DNA from: Erythroxylum novogranatense
Lineage: Eukaryota; Streptophyta; Magnoliopsida; Malpighiales; Erythroxylaceae
Direction of reading: 5' to 3'
Length of the DNA: 64,000 bases
Assembly (NCBI GenBank): GCA_029891385.1
Contig: CM057235.1
Coordinates: 7,063,001 to 7,127,000, forward strand
Positions 33,803-46,079 of the stretch are shown in pieces. The notes under the pieces were generated by a model. That model was not told the origin of the DNA, made no database searches, and saw only the letters and a program-made list of their open reading frames with translations. Made by a program: the position numbers and the translations under genes. Within the stretch, counting starts at the first letter, position 1; the number at the start of each line of letters is the position of its first letter.

Positions 33803-36654
33803 TGATCATTGGCTCCTCTGGTCACAACGAGTTATATTTCGTGCATTCATGAAATGAAGTGCATTGTTCACATTTATATGCACTTATTCAATCATAATCA
33901 TTGAATCATCGGACCATAGTTCGGTATGCAACATATAGTCAAGAAATCACACGTGCAGTCATATGCAAGTTTGCATTCAAAACAAATTTAGAATTCACAT
34001 CACTACACACTTAGTTCGTCCAATTCACATTCAATGAGCACTTCAATATCACAATTCCCAGTATACGATCATCGGACCTCCTGTTCGGAACCCATATTCA
34101 TTCAATTTATAACAAAAGCAATAAACCAATAAATAAGACCATCTAGGTCTACTCACAGTACGCTCCAGATTAGCATTTGTTTTCATGATCCGGAAATGTC
34201 TGGCTGAGGACGTTTTGTCCCGTATCAATCATAAGAAAAACACAATTTGCACACACATTAATAAAAGTACAATCATAACCATCCCATTTTCACATGTGTA
34301 TATAAGTAAAGTATAATGCATGCTCAATGACAATTCCGGGGTATATGCTTTACAATTACACTGAATATCCATTCTCAAATCATAATTCAATTTGTCTACT
34401 TGAATTGGACTCAGACTTACACTTCCTTTTTATGTGATCTTTTTCAATTATCCATTCAAATTTGACTCTTTAAGAGTCTAGCAAAACCATACACTTACAT
34501 CTCAAGAACACTTGCTCATTTGATAACATAACTCAATTTCCCGTCATTTCATTTCTAACCTTATATGATCTCCTCATGTCCAAGTCCCTATCATAATAAA
34601 TCACTTAGTACCATTTACTTAACTTCCTTGAACAATATCACAAGCATGTAAACATTTCCATTCCCATTTACACATGCATTTGACACTTTTGATTCCACCC
34701 ATTCATTCACTAAGTTTTAACCTTTGATTTCACTTCAAACCTTTTATACATGAGTCCCATAGACCAAAGATCATTCTAGGTTCACTTAAACACCCATTTG
34801 AGGCTTAATTAGTACCATTAATCCAGTGAATGTCCGTTAAACAGACTGCTACGGGTCACTTATACCACTTTGAAAATACGACCCTCAAAACATCAAAATA
34901 TCGAAATTTTGTATGAAATAGAAGTTGTAGATCTCGAAATCTACTATCAAATCCATATATAGATAATCTCATTCCGAGTTCTACACAAAAAGTTATGCCC
35001 CTTGCACTAAAGTATGTTCAATTGAGTTTTAACAAAAATTCAGATTTTGAACTCTTCACTAACAACATTTAATTCCTCATGCTTAGCCCATCATTTCTAG
35101 CACAATGCTTATCAATTACCCATATTCTAACTCCCTTTCAACTTTACATCATCCATAGCCAAATGATATCCCATTATTGATCATAAACACTTGACATGAA
35201 ACACAATTATATACATTTATTCTCAACAATTTCAACACTTAAGTTCCTAACTTCATACCAACATATGGGACTCTCCAAGACCACATTCACAATCAATAGC
35301 TTCATAAAATTTGTAGCCAATTATCTCTAGTTTCATTTAAGCCAAATTTCAACTCATTTAGACAATTATACAATCAATTATGACTATCCAATTAGAGCAC
35401 ACTCCAAAGCTCAAACCATTTCAAATTTCCAGATTTTACACTTATTCTTTCCTACCATTTAACTCATCAAGTACCACTTATGCCTAATTCTTCTCTTCCC
35501 CCATCAGTCACTACTCACTTCAACTTAAGTTATCACTCATAAACATTTCATGACCTACACTTAATTACAACCGAGAAAACGGGGCATCTACACCTATGTA
35601 CTCATCCAATTCCTCCATTAACATATCAATCAATTTTCCAACTTTCTCTAAACATTTACATGAATTAGGCTCAACATACACAATCATCACACATATGAAC
35701 AACATCTATTGACTCCTATACACAAGCAAAACGAAATCATCAAGGTCTCATCATACTAACTTCAATTTTTCCATAACCATACATAACCATAACATTTAAA
35801 GCTAAAACTTACATGATTTAACCACTTAATCTTCGAGTTCTCCAAAGAAATCGCCAAGACCTAGCTCTCACCATCTCCAACATTCATCATCATCCATAGT
35901 GATAGACATAGGTTTATATGGAGAGCCAGAATAAGAAAGCAAGATAACAAAGAAATAAGGGAGAGATGATGGCTAGATTTAGCATGAGAAGAACACACAA
36001 TCCATGGAGAAAGAGGGTGATACACGAAGAAGAGAAGAGAGAACCAAAACAAAGCTCCAAATGAAATTGAAAGGAGGGTGTCGTGAGTAGGGTGCGGGAG
36101 AGCTTAAGTTAAAGAAAACTTAGATTAAATTAAACAAATACATGGCTATAAATTGGCCATGTGTTAAGCTAAACCTCTACCCTTCTTAATTTATCATTTC
36201 CAAGTCCAATAGTCAATTTCAAGCCCAAATTCCAATAATAATACTTGTCAAAAATTCCTATAGCCATATGTCCAAAATCCCAATATTTGACAATAAATTC
36301 TACTGCCAGTTATTGATTGATCTGCCACTCGGCATTTTTTCTAGTCCAAATATTTCTCCGAAAAATTCTAGAAAAATTTTCTAAAATTTTCCAAAAATGC
36401 CAAATCAATAAGTTCACTATCCAAAATAATTTTCGATAACCACAACTCAAGATTCTCAAAACAATCCCATGTATTACCAATTATACCTGGAAAATGTCAA
36501 TTGAGTGCATGATCAATGATTTTAATGTGTGCAATAATCCAATTCATCCATGAGTACCCCCATATGATCCCTTTGTATCTTAATTTCACTTAAGCCCACA
36601 TGAACCAAATATAAAACGGTCAAAATTGTCATTTACCAAAGTGGCCCTGAGTAT

Positions 36655-36813
36655 GTCCGTTAAACGGACTCACATGTCTGTTAAACGGACATAGACTGGC
36701 TAAGCAGTCCAAATTCACCCGAGAAGGTCTGTTAAACGGACCTGCATATCCGTTAAACGGACATGAATCACCCAACTTGTTCCAATTCACCCGAGGTTGT
36801 CCGTTAAACGGAC
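36655..36813. repeat. 72-bp tandem repeat carrying paired GTCCGTTAAACGGAC dyads
   Basis: Five 15-bp dyads (7-bp arms around a central A) start at 36655, 36676, 36727, 36748 and 36799, giving steps of 21, 51, 21 and 51, hence an exact 72-bp unit. A sixth, degenerate copy is alone at 34832-34846. The CPFNG peptide repeats in a minus-strand frame here are only a by-product. Confidence 0.85.
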
Positions 36814-36939
36814 ATGACTCACACAAACCCTCTTCAAAGCCTCTGATCTCACACTCATTTTTCCCGACGCATGATGCTCTTTGAGCTTACTCATATCACA
36901 GGTTAGGGTTCCAACCCTTCACAAGGGAACAAGATATTA

Positions 36940-38808
36940 CAAACTTAGTACAAAAGCTTCTAACTATCTTGGAGCTTCCGATGCCTTGCAAGGATCAACG
37001 ATCTTCTCGTTCTACACCTAAGGAGTGGGAGATAATAGGGTGAGCTTTGAAGCTCAGTGGCTTATACATTTATAGTCATTGGCGACGAGCCACACATTCA
37101 AGCATATATATATATATACAAGTATATAGCAAGTCAACACTTAACCATTTATTCACAATCTCATAGCCATCAAAATGTCATCACAAAGAATATGTCACGT
37201 AAGTTCTGAATATAACAATTAATCATGCATCATGCCTAACAAATAAATTATGAGATGCACAGCAAATGGCTCGAGAGTTTTGTGAAACAAAACGGATAAA
37301 CCGAAGTTTATACCATAAACAAAACGAGCCCGATTTCTCAGGATCTCGTGGCCTCAAGCGAGCAGCCGGGAGAAGGCTATACGTCGACGTGCACGTGACT
37401 AACGAAATGTTCCTCTCTCGCCCAAACAAAGCACACAATCATTTGTTTCATGCTCAAATTATTTTATCAATTGTTTTCATACTTTTTATGCTCATCATGC
37501 TTTCTTATTTTTTCATTCATACAAAATGCCATAATATTGCAAGGCAATACCTGATCACAATCACAATGTATTTTCAACAATTTCAATGTCACACACACAC
37601 ATGAAAGCAAGCAAGACAATTTGCCCATACACACAACAACCATAAATATATTACCCACATACTATCGCTTGATAATCCAAGCTCAATGTTTTCCTTCCTC
37701 TTCTTGCTCTTAGGGAAGGTCTGCTTGGTTTCCTATAACAAACCAAGTTCTCATTCAAACATCATTCAAAGGAAATTCACAAAGCTTTGAAAATCAAAGG
37801 TGCTAACACTAAAATCTATAATCGACTCCCATCCAAATTTTCAGATCTTTAAAGACTGATTCCAAACTTTCTCTCTTCATAAAACTTGTAGCTCTATGGC
37901 TCTAGTTCACAACTAATTAGAAATCACCTCATTTAGACATCTACAACAAAAGTTATGCCCAATATACCAAAATACATATGTGCTGGGAACTGGAGCTCAT
38001 GGCGACGACTGTGAGCGCCAAGCATGCACTGCACAGTGCCCATGGCATGCACACCCCAATATGCGCTTCTGGCGTGCACATTTATAAATACACCATGGCG
38101 AGCACACCTTCGCACGCCGTGGCTTGCTCATGAGCACGTCGTGGTGTGCGGGTCCAGAAATGCCTCCCGAAATTGATTTTTCCTGCATGTTTCATCCACA
38201 ATCCTCCCATTTTGCAAATGCAACACATATAAACTTTAAATCATGTCTTATACTTCATTTCTAACTCATTAAAACCTTAAAAACCATCACAACCACAACA
38301 AGATCTTCAACCCAAAAGATTCTAACCATTTTTCCCTAAACTCTTCATCAACCGATTCTAACATCATACCAAGCTATACTAGGGTTTAATCTAACCAAAA
38401 CAAAATGAAATGGAGCTAAACTTACTAGGAATCTGCTTCAATTCTATCGAAAACCTCTAGGACTACAAAGCCCTATTTCTCTTCTTCTCCTTTAGCCACC
38501 AACGACACTCTCTTCCTCTCTTTTCTCACTTCCTCCTTCTTTCCCTTCTATTTTCTCCACTTAAATCTAAATGGAAGCATAAAGACCATAATACCCCTCC
38601 TTGTAAAGCCTTAACCTCTCCAACTCAAGTGATCTTCCCAAAATGCCCTCAAACATTTTTACCCTTTTATTCTCACTTACACCACATTATACTCAAATAA
38701 ATCTAAATTATCCACTAATACTTCCAATTTAATCAAACTAATCCATAATCACACAATCAACACAATTCATGCTTAATAACATCAATTAGAAAAACTTAGG
38801 ACCCAACA
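36940..38808 (-). repeat. Truncated 5' LTR of gypsy element 2
   Basis: Matches 27990-29775 of the other LTR but lacks the roughly 530 bp corresponding to 27456-27989. The palindrome block is much longer here (37999-38103, 105 bp) than in the partner (29039-29073, 35 bp). The AAAAGTTATGCCC block is at 37948-37960. Confidence 0.88.
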
Positions 38809-38813
38809 GAATT

Positions 38814-39572
38814 TTACTAAGCAAGCTAAAGTTAATAGATGAATGCTTTTATCTATTACAACAATTGTTAGCATTGACGTGATGCAAGATCTATTAAGTT
38901 CACAAATGGAGCTTTATAAGTTATCTTATGAGGATTTTGAAATGTCGATTACTATTCGACAAAGAGGAAAACTTTCTTTAGGTATTCGTTGTTTCATATT
39001 TCTTATTTGTTGAAAATTGATTATTACTTTATTTTGTTTGTAATACTACTTTGTTATCTTACGACTTACAAATTTTTTGTTTGATCAATTCAAAAATGGT
39101 ATTTCAGAATTGAAAAGTTTGCAATTCGGATTTTAAATCAATGCATGAGTTTAACATGTTGTGAACGAAATTAGAGCACATTTAAATTTATCCATTCCAA
39201 GAAAAGGAATAGATTGGAGCATAAGAGGTTGAATGACTTGGTTTCTGTTCGTTACAATTTCAAGCTTCGGAAAAGGTATGTTATTATCATTATTAATTTT
39301 GGTATAATTTCTTATAATTTTCTAATAATTAAATTTTATTGTTTACTATGAGTCTTAATAACATAAGTAGTTAAACTAATCCAATTTCCATTGATAATAT
39401 CGAACTTTTGGCATATTGGGTTTCTAAAGAACCACATTTAATAGATGTCAATGACTTGGAAGATAATCTTGGATAGCAAAGCATTGATATTTCATTTGAT
39501 GCATTAAATTTGAATGATAATGATGATGAATCTCCTCTTAATGGTGAGGATTTTGTACCAAATGATAACTGA
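38814..39572 (+). pseudogene. hAT transposase remnant, C-terminal part
   Basis: Continues the hAT reading beyond gypsy element 2. The dimerisation region is clear near 39160-39273 (a CERN..STF.FIHSKKRNRLEHKRLND series), then a possible intron (GTATGT at 39275 to AG about 39370). An acidic tail follows (WVSKEPHLIDVNDLEDNL...NDNDDESPLNGEDF, about 39410-39565). Several stops break it. Confidence 0.78.
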
Positions 39573-40255
39573 GGTTAGTGCATTTATAGTAAGTATCCTC
39601 CCAAAGACGATCGAATTTCGTTCTAGGATTTTGTTTTTTCTCTTCTTTTAATTTTACTTATATTTGATGTAGCTGTTAAATTCTATATATGTAATGTAAT
39701 TGTAAATGTTTTTGTTTCAAATTTAATTTCTACTTGATTGTTTCCTTATCACGAACTCTTATTGTAAATACTTGATTGTTTCCTTATCACGAACTCTTAT
39801 TGTAAATTGTAATAGTTTGAGAGTTAAGGATATTTATTTATTTTATTGAATTTTTGATGTAATTATTACTTATTATATGACAAAATTGTATTATTGTAAT
39901 ATTTTAAATACTTTGTATTATTCTTAATTTTATATTTATATGATGATTGCCTTTTTATATTAATTATGGTTATTATTTATATGTGAAATATTTAAAATTA
40001 TTTTATTTCATATTAATTGTCATTATTAGTTATTATTATGATTTTTGGAGACAAGGTTGATGTAAATTTATAAAGTATACAGTATAACTGTATAATATAC
40101 CAATGAACTATTTTTGTAAATTTTAAAAGAATTCAGGGACTATTTTATAAATTTTAAAAATTACCTAAAGTGGTACCTGATATTGATCAGTACCAATACA
40201 ATACCATACCAAAACCCAATCCGTTACCAAGTCCGGTACAGTATTCACAACTTTC
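39573..40255. other. hAT 3' untranslated and right subterminal region
   Basis: AT-rich. Near the right end (40150-40240) are clustered GTACC, CAGTACCAATAC and ATACCATACC words that mirror the left subterminal region. The terminal inverted repeat ends at 40255. Confidence 0.65.
39731..39806. repeat. Perfect 38-bp tandem duplication
   Basis: TACTTGATTGTTTCCTTATC and the following 18 bases occur twice in a row without change. Confidence 0.95.
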
Positions 40256-40263
40256 GTTTATTT
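40256..40263. repeat. hAT target-site duplication, right copy (GTTTATTT)
   Basis: Identical to 10920-10927 and directly abuts the right terminal inverted repeat. Confidence 0.8.
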
Positions 40264-43089
40264 TCTAATCATCCCTTATGACATGACTGTCCATGCTTCT
40301 AAAAAATATTAATTTAGAGAACTTTAATTGTAAAAATGGGCTGATTTAGAACTTTTTACAGAGTATAAAGACTTTCTATAAGAATTTTAAATTAAAAGGG
40401 CTTTCGTTAGAATTAGTGAAATCACATAGGATGTTGATGTTCTTTACATTATAATTTATTTTAATAATTTACAAATTTAAGTTCATTATTTTAAACATTT
40501 GAAGTCTAAATTTAATAAATTGAATTTAAGATCATTCATTTCTTTCCTTTGAATTAAAGATATACATAATGTATACTTCCTTTCAAAGCAAAATTTACTA
40601 AATTTTTCAAAAGATAAAATAAAATTTAAAATAAAGAATCAATAAAAGATATTGTAGTAATTTTTTCTTAAGAGATTATTATTTCTAATTTATATCTTAT
40701 CTCTTTTCTTCTTTAACAAAATCCTCACTTTCTTGGAAACCCAAAATCTATTTCTTTCTCTTCACATTATGCTCCTCAAGTACTACTTGTCATCTCTACC
40801 ATGATTTAAGAATTACATGTATAACGACTCTCTTACACTTTATGATTATCTTGGGCTTGTTATATTTTAGATATTATATTTGGATATGTGGGGTTCTCTA
40901 GTGATTTTAATAAATGTAGTAGTTGTGTTATTTCTTATCATCATTTATCATATGTAAGAACAAAACATGATATTCCTTTTATCTCTTAGGTAAAGTTTTT
41001 GTTTACCTTCCCACCTAATAGTTTGTTATCATGTTGTGTTCATAGTAAACTAATCGACAATACATTAGTAACACCGAAGCGTTTGAGGGTGTAGTCTTTT
41101 TCTAAGTATGATAATCAAATAAGATTTTCCAATTCAATCATTAATTTGAAATAATTTTAATATAAAATTTTCATTTGATTTTAATTTCATATTATAGTTT
41201 AAAGTTGCAACATTTCTTATTTTATCCCTCTTCTTTGTTACTACTATTTGTAAATTTTTTAAATAAGTACTAGTCTAGGATCAAACTATTATTCTTGCTA
41301 TTAGGACTTATATTAAGACTTATCAATTGTTTTAGTTAGTATAAGTCAATAATTTTTACAAGTTTTAGAAAACAAGAAATGGCTTTGAACTAGAAAATTA
41401 TGATACCTAACCTTAATTATGTTGTTTTATATAGTTATATCGATGATGTTGGAGTACTTGATTTAGGTTTTTAAGTCCTTTATTAACTCTTTCAACAATT
41501 GTTAGTGTCCTTCTAGAGTTTGGGCTTCATTGTGATGAAAGCTTTAACTTTAGTAATTTTTCTTTTTGTTTACATACTTTTATTTAATAACAATTTGGAA
41601 AACATATGGCAGATAAAAGATAGTTGAGAGCTTCGTATCTAACATTTGAAACTTAATTCTTTATATCTCTTTAATTGTTCACCATCTTTTCCTTGTTTTC
41701 AGTATAAAATTGATTATATAAATAAGATTATCATGACAAGAAAAATATTAATCATTTAGGTTTTGAAAATTTATATTTAAAGTAAATTATGCAATCTATA
41801 ATTCAAACATATTATTTATTGTCCAAAAAGAATTTAGTGTTTGAACCATATTGTAAAGAATTTTAATACCATAAATAACGTCTTTACTATGTAAAAGTAA
41901 GATTGCATACTATCAGATCTCCTCAGACCCTGCGTTAATGTAAGATTTCAATTGGGTGCTATTGATGATGAAGAAGAAATGGATATTATTATATCAGTGT
42001 AGTTCTAGAAATTTAATTTTAAAATCTCAAACATTTGGAAAGGTTCTAGAGATTTCAAAATATCTAAACTACACCAAACTATATACAAATATAAATTAAG
42101 TAATGGATCATGGTATTAGGAAAATAACTTATTATCAATTAATAGTGGAAATAAGTAAGAAAATAATTTTGTTATTTATATATATAGAGAACTACAAAAA
42201 TAATTTAACAAATCAATCGCATCAACTAGGACTCTTTATCATCCGCTTAATTGCAAAGTTAATTAATTTGTTTAGCATTCAATGACTTGCATGAAGTAAT
42301 AAATTGATTCAATTTTACTCCATAATCCTTCAAAATTTAACTCAATCCATAAAATTTAACCTAATAAAGTTCATATATATATATATATATATATATATGA
42401 GAAAGATGCTTCAACTTTAAAACATGTTCATTTCCATTATTGATAGAAAACAAAACATTGAATTTAAATTAACATAGGAGCATTTAATGGTTTGTTTGAA
42501 AAGTCATCTAACCTTTTAAGATGAATGTAAACACATTTTCATGAATACTCCTAGTTACTCAATTATTTAAGCTCTTCAAATGGTTACTAACATCACTTTT
42601 TAACTTAAACCTTTTTTCTCCTTTTTAGTGGTATATAAAAATGTTAAAAGAATTCACTTATGACTCAATTATATGTTTGAATTATACAAAAAAGTATCAA
42701 AATGCATATCAATCGGTTTTTCAAATAATGAATCAAATTTAAATTAAATTAATCATTAGTGCTGATCAATATGTGCCTAGACAAATCAAATGATACAAAA
42801 TTTTCCCAAAATGCACACTATTAAGCTAATTATAACAAAATTGATAAGCATAAATAATTAAGATGTTTGAGAGATCGTGGCCCCCAATATTGAAGTTTTA
42901 TAGGAAGGAGGTAGATCATGGACATCCATCTTTATTGGCTTCCTCTATGGTAAATGCCCTACTTACCATATTATGCAAAACTGAAGCAAGAAGATGTGGA
43001 AAGGGAAAGAACTTGGAGAAGTATTGTTAACTTAAAATAACATCATTCTCTTCAAGTTTAGCATTGAAGCTGGAGCCAAAGACATTCTT
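40264..43089. other. AT-rich spacer, no gene recognised
   Basis: Stops are dense in all frames and no domain text is seen. The only clear structure is an AT dinucleotide run at 42373-42398. The small frame at 42103-42285 has no recognisable feature. Confidence 0.6.
42373..42398. repeat. (AT)13 microsatellite
   Basis: Uninterrupted AT dinucleotides. Confidence 0.95.
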
Positions 43090-44711
43090 GGGGCAAGGCC
43101 TTGGCACCTACAAAACATACCTATTTTTTGTTAGCTTTGGAGACTTAGAATTATATTATAAAATACTAGATAGGATAATGGGCCATTGTGGATTAATTTT
43201 TATGAAATACCATTTGAGAACTGGTCCACTAAAGGACTAAGCGTGATTGTAAAATTTATAGGGCGGCCACTTTTGTATAGATGAGATGACAACCTTAAGG
43301 AAAAGGGTCGATTTTACTAGGTTATATGTGAGTATGGAAGTTTATAAGGAGCTACTAGATATAATTCCAATTATAAGGCTAGGTGAGGGTAGAAGACCAT
43401 CATAATCACTTATCAATGTGAACTTTCACTCAAGGTTTAAGAAAAATAGTGGAGGTCACTAGGAAAAGATTAAAAAAAAAGGTGGTTATGGGGAATTAAT
43501 AGGGATAAATAATAATGGAAACTAGTTTGAGAAAATAGAGAAAAATATCAAGACTTATGAAAGATGAGTAGGAGGTCTCAAGAGAAAAGAAGAATAGAGA
43601 GGAACTTGAGAAAGAGAAAATTAAGAATGATGGTGAATATGATATAGCAAAACGTAAAGGCCAATTAGTAATAGATGAAGGAGAAGGTGCAAGTAATAAT
43701 ACACTTACCTTGCCATGAAGGGATTAAGAGTGTATGATTTACAATTAAGTTTTGATTAAGAGTCTCACACCCTATCTCTTGGGGGAAGGATTAATAATAA
43801 CTACAATAAGGAGTTTACATTTAACATTAAAAGAAGGTAAAATAGAATAAATAAGGCTAGAAGAGCCATAAATGACAATCCCCTATGTCTTTAATAGCTT
43901 AGAATTTTAATGGATTCAATTACCCTAAAAAATAATAATCCTTTAAGAGCTTTATTTTTGACAACAACAACAACAACAACAACAACAATACTACCTCGTA
44001 CAAATCTCGCTAAGGCATGGGGTTTGGGGATGTTCAGTAGTACGTAGCCTTATCCTTAACTAGTGTAATTGGCATGCTAAATACTAAACTAAACAAGGAG
44101 AAGTTTTTAAGATTCAATTTAGTAGGTGACCACTAGAAACTTGTTTCCAATCATATAAATCGTCACTGTGGATGAATAATTTTGTCTCTTAACTCTACCT
44201 AGGTAAAATTGAAAGTGCCTAATTCTAGTGACCAACACATTCACACTTCAATAAGTTCTTATAGGATAAAATCATGCTTATGGCTACTTTTTATATAGAT
44301 CCAATCATGGCTTCCAAAGAAGGATTCTTTAGGACAATGTTCAAATACTACATTAGAGAAATAATGATCTTTGGGTGATCCTGAGGCATTTTAACAGTGT
44401 AATGTATGCTTTAGAGATAAAGGGGAACTCTAGACTAAGGATGGCTTCAAATGATTTAAAAGAGTATGATGATAACTTAGGAATCACGAATCCAAAGGCT
44501 TAAGGGAATTTATTCACTTGGAGTAATAAACAAGCAACAAATTGACACATTAGGAAGAAACCATTATATATTGATGTAGAAAGAGTGAATATCAAAATTC
44601 TTGCAAAGTAAAGAAAAGTTACTTAATCCATTATATTCTAACCATTCCCTAATTTTGTTGCAAGATTTATTCATTAGTAGGAAAAGAATATATCCTTTTA
44701 GATTTAATAAC
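43090..44711 (+). pseudogene. L1-type LINE, ORF1/DUF4283 and endonuclease part
   Basis: First piece of a plant L1-like non-LTR retrotransposon. Near 43250-43420, frame-shifted text matches the DUF4283-type ORF1 region (VKFIGRPLL, DEMTTLRKRVDFTRLYVSMEVYKELLDIIP). From about 43895 the ORF2 endonuclease begins (SLIAWNFNGFNYP), and later FTWSNKQ (about 44510) and a QDLFISRKRIYPFRFNN-like linker precede the break at 44711. Many stops and shifts make it non-functional. Reading resumes at about 50146. Confidence 0.65.
43961..43988. repeat. (ACA)n microsatellite
   Basis: Nine ACA/CAA triplets inside the LINE endonuclease region. It is followed by TACTACCTCGTACAAATCTC, a wording common after such runs in plant interspersed repeats, so a small insertion here is possible. 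Confidence 0.85.
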
Positions 44712-46079
44712 TGTGAGACCCCAAACTATACCCTAGTAGGAATGTGTCATGTCCATGAAAGTATATATAATGGGTGTTAACGAATATGAAAGTGCTTAGT
44801 ATGGGACATAATCGATAATTTGCATTAATTATGTTATGCATGCATAAGTACAAATTAATCATGAGTTAAAATGTTAAATGAATTAATATGACGTGCAATT
44901 ACATGAAATAAAAAAATGGTGTGGTCAAATTGTAATTAATGAAAATTGAAAAGTAGGAACGAATGGGAATTAGCCACTTGTCACTCTACACACCATAAGA
45001 TTTAAATATAAATATGAAGAGGATGAGATGAGGCTAGCCCTAAAATTCAAATGGGATGTTTTCGTTAAATTGTATGTGTTTTTTCTTTGTTCTTGCATGA
45101 TAAGATTGAAGTTAGTTGATTTGAGATGTGTACTTAGTTGAATGGATAGGTTTCACTAAATAAGCCTCTGTAATTTGGACATATCTTGGCTTGTATACCT
45201 CCATATTGAACAATTCCAATTTTAGATTAAACTAGAGAATAGGTAAACAACTTTCATGAAGGAAAAAATTTATTTTAACCCTAAGATTTTTGAATTCTAG
45301 CTTGAAGATGAGTTTTGGATGTTGTCCTTGTTTTAGAATAACTTATAGTGTTTTAAGTATAACCCCCATAATACTTAACCAAATTGTATGAAATTTATTT
45401 TATTATAAATTAAGACACAAAGGAATATTTGTAAGAAGATAATTTTTCCTAAAAACCCCATTTTCTAGGTTTAAATGGCCATACAAAACGGACCTAGAAA
45501 CCTATTACGAGAAAAGCTAGAAATTGGCCATGCACAGCTACGAATATGTTCTACCAAAAAAAAGGCCATTTTGAGACAAAGTTCACAGTTGCACATGAAA
45601 GGGGTGCAGTCATACATTACCACATTTTAGTGTAAATATGAATTTTCCTCACCCGAATGCTATCGAACTACATCTAAACCTTTTTGGATGCCAATGAAAG
45701 TTAGCAAACCCATTTATAAGGGTGATATGAGATCGTCATGCATGTAATTTGTATATACCTTAATGATTTCATTTTTGTATTATGGAAATGCAATATGATC
45801 ATAAATCATATTAAATAAGATTAGGTATGATAAAAGTTTTCAAATTATAATGCAAGCGTAAGGGAATGAGTTTGTATGTTACAAATTTGTTACTTTATAA
45901 TATGATTCTGAAACATAATTATAATTCTCTAATGATTATTTTTAACCTACCAAGTCTTAGTTGTGGGTAAATAGGCATACCTAGAAGGGGTTATAGCTTT
46001 TTTTGTTCTGAGACACTACGGTGTCTTTTGTTTTAAAGACTTATGTCTCTTCTATTTTAGAGACTTATGTCTCTTCTGT

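Larger units (their letters stand above)
32723..36939 (-). mobile_element. LTR-like segment replacing part of element 2
   Basis: Non-coding. The right edge in reverse complement reads TGTAATATCTTG, like TGTAACATCTC at the right edge of 52040-54201. The two share GTGAGTTTTGCGAACT, GTGACCATCAT, ACTGTCCCATAT and GAGCCTGAGGCTC words. It carries several tandem and palindromic repeats, listed separately, and AAAAAGTTATGCCCC at 34987-35001. The left edge was probably removed by the deletion that took gag, protease and PBS from element 2. Confidence 0.65.
27456..38808 (-). mobile_element. Ty3/gypsy chromovirus element 2 (minus strand), internally deleted, nested in the hAT
   Basis: The ends TGTTGGGCTTGG and GGACCCAACA are flanked by the exact duplication GAATT (27451-27455, 38809-38813). 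On the minus strand the order is truncated 5' LTR (36940-38808), foreign LTR/SINE sequence (32585-36939), RT to integrase (29810-32584), PPT and complete 3' LTR (27456-29775). PBS, gag and protease are missing. It sits inside the hAT transposase reading frame, so it inserted after the hAT. Confidence 0.9.
10928..40255 (+). mobile_element. hAT DNA transposon, expanded by nested LTR retrotransposons
   Basis: The termini are matched imperfect inverted repeats: the left starts CAACGATATGAATATCGT and the right, in reverse complement, starts GAAAGTTGTGAATACTGT, with GAATA at the same offset and GTACC words just inside both ends. Identical 8-bp duplications flank it. The interior contains a broken BED/hAT transposase on the + strand. 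Removing gypsy elements 1 and 2 with their duplicated target bases leaves about 5.3 kb, a normal autonomous hAT size. The hAT is therefore the oldest layer here. Confidence 0.82.

Noticed and set aside
36655..36813. CRISPR-like array of short palindromic repeats
   Set aside because: Plant nuclear LTR context, repeats of 15 bp, spacers are themselves repeated, no cas genes.
36629..36826. CPFNG peptide-repeat frame on the minus strand
   Set aside because: A translation by-product of the 72-bp DNA repeat. The DNA dyads, not the peptide, are the conserved unit.
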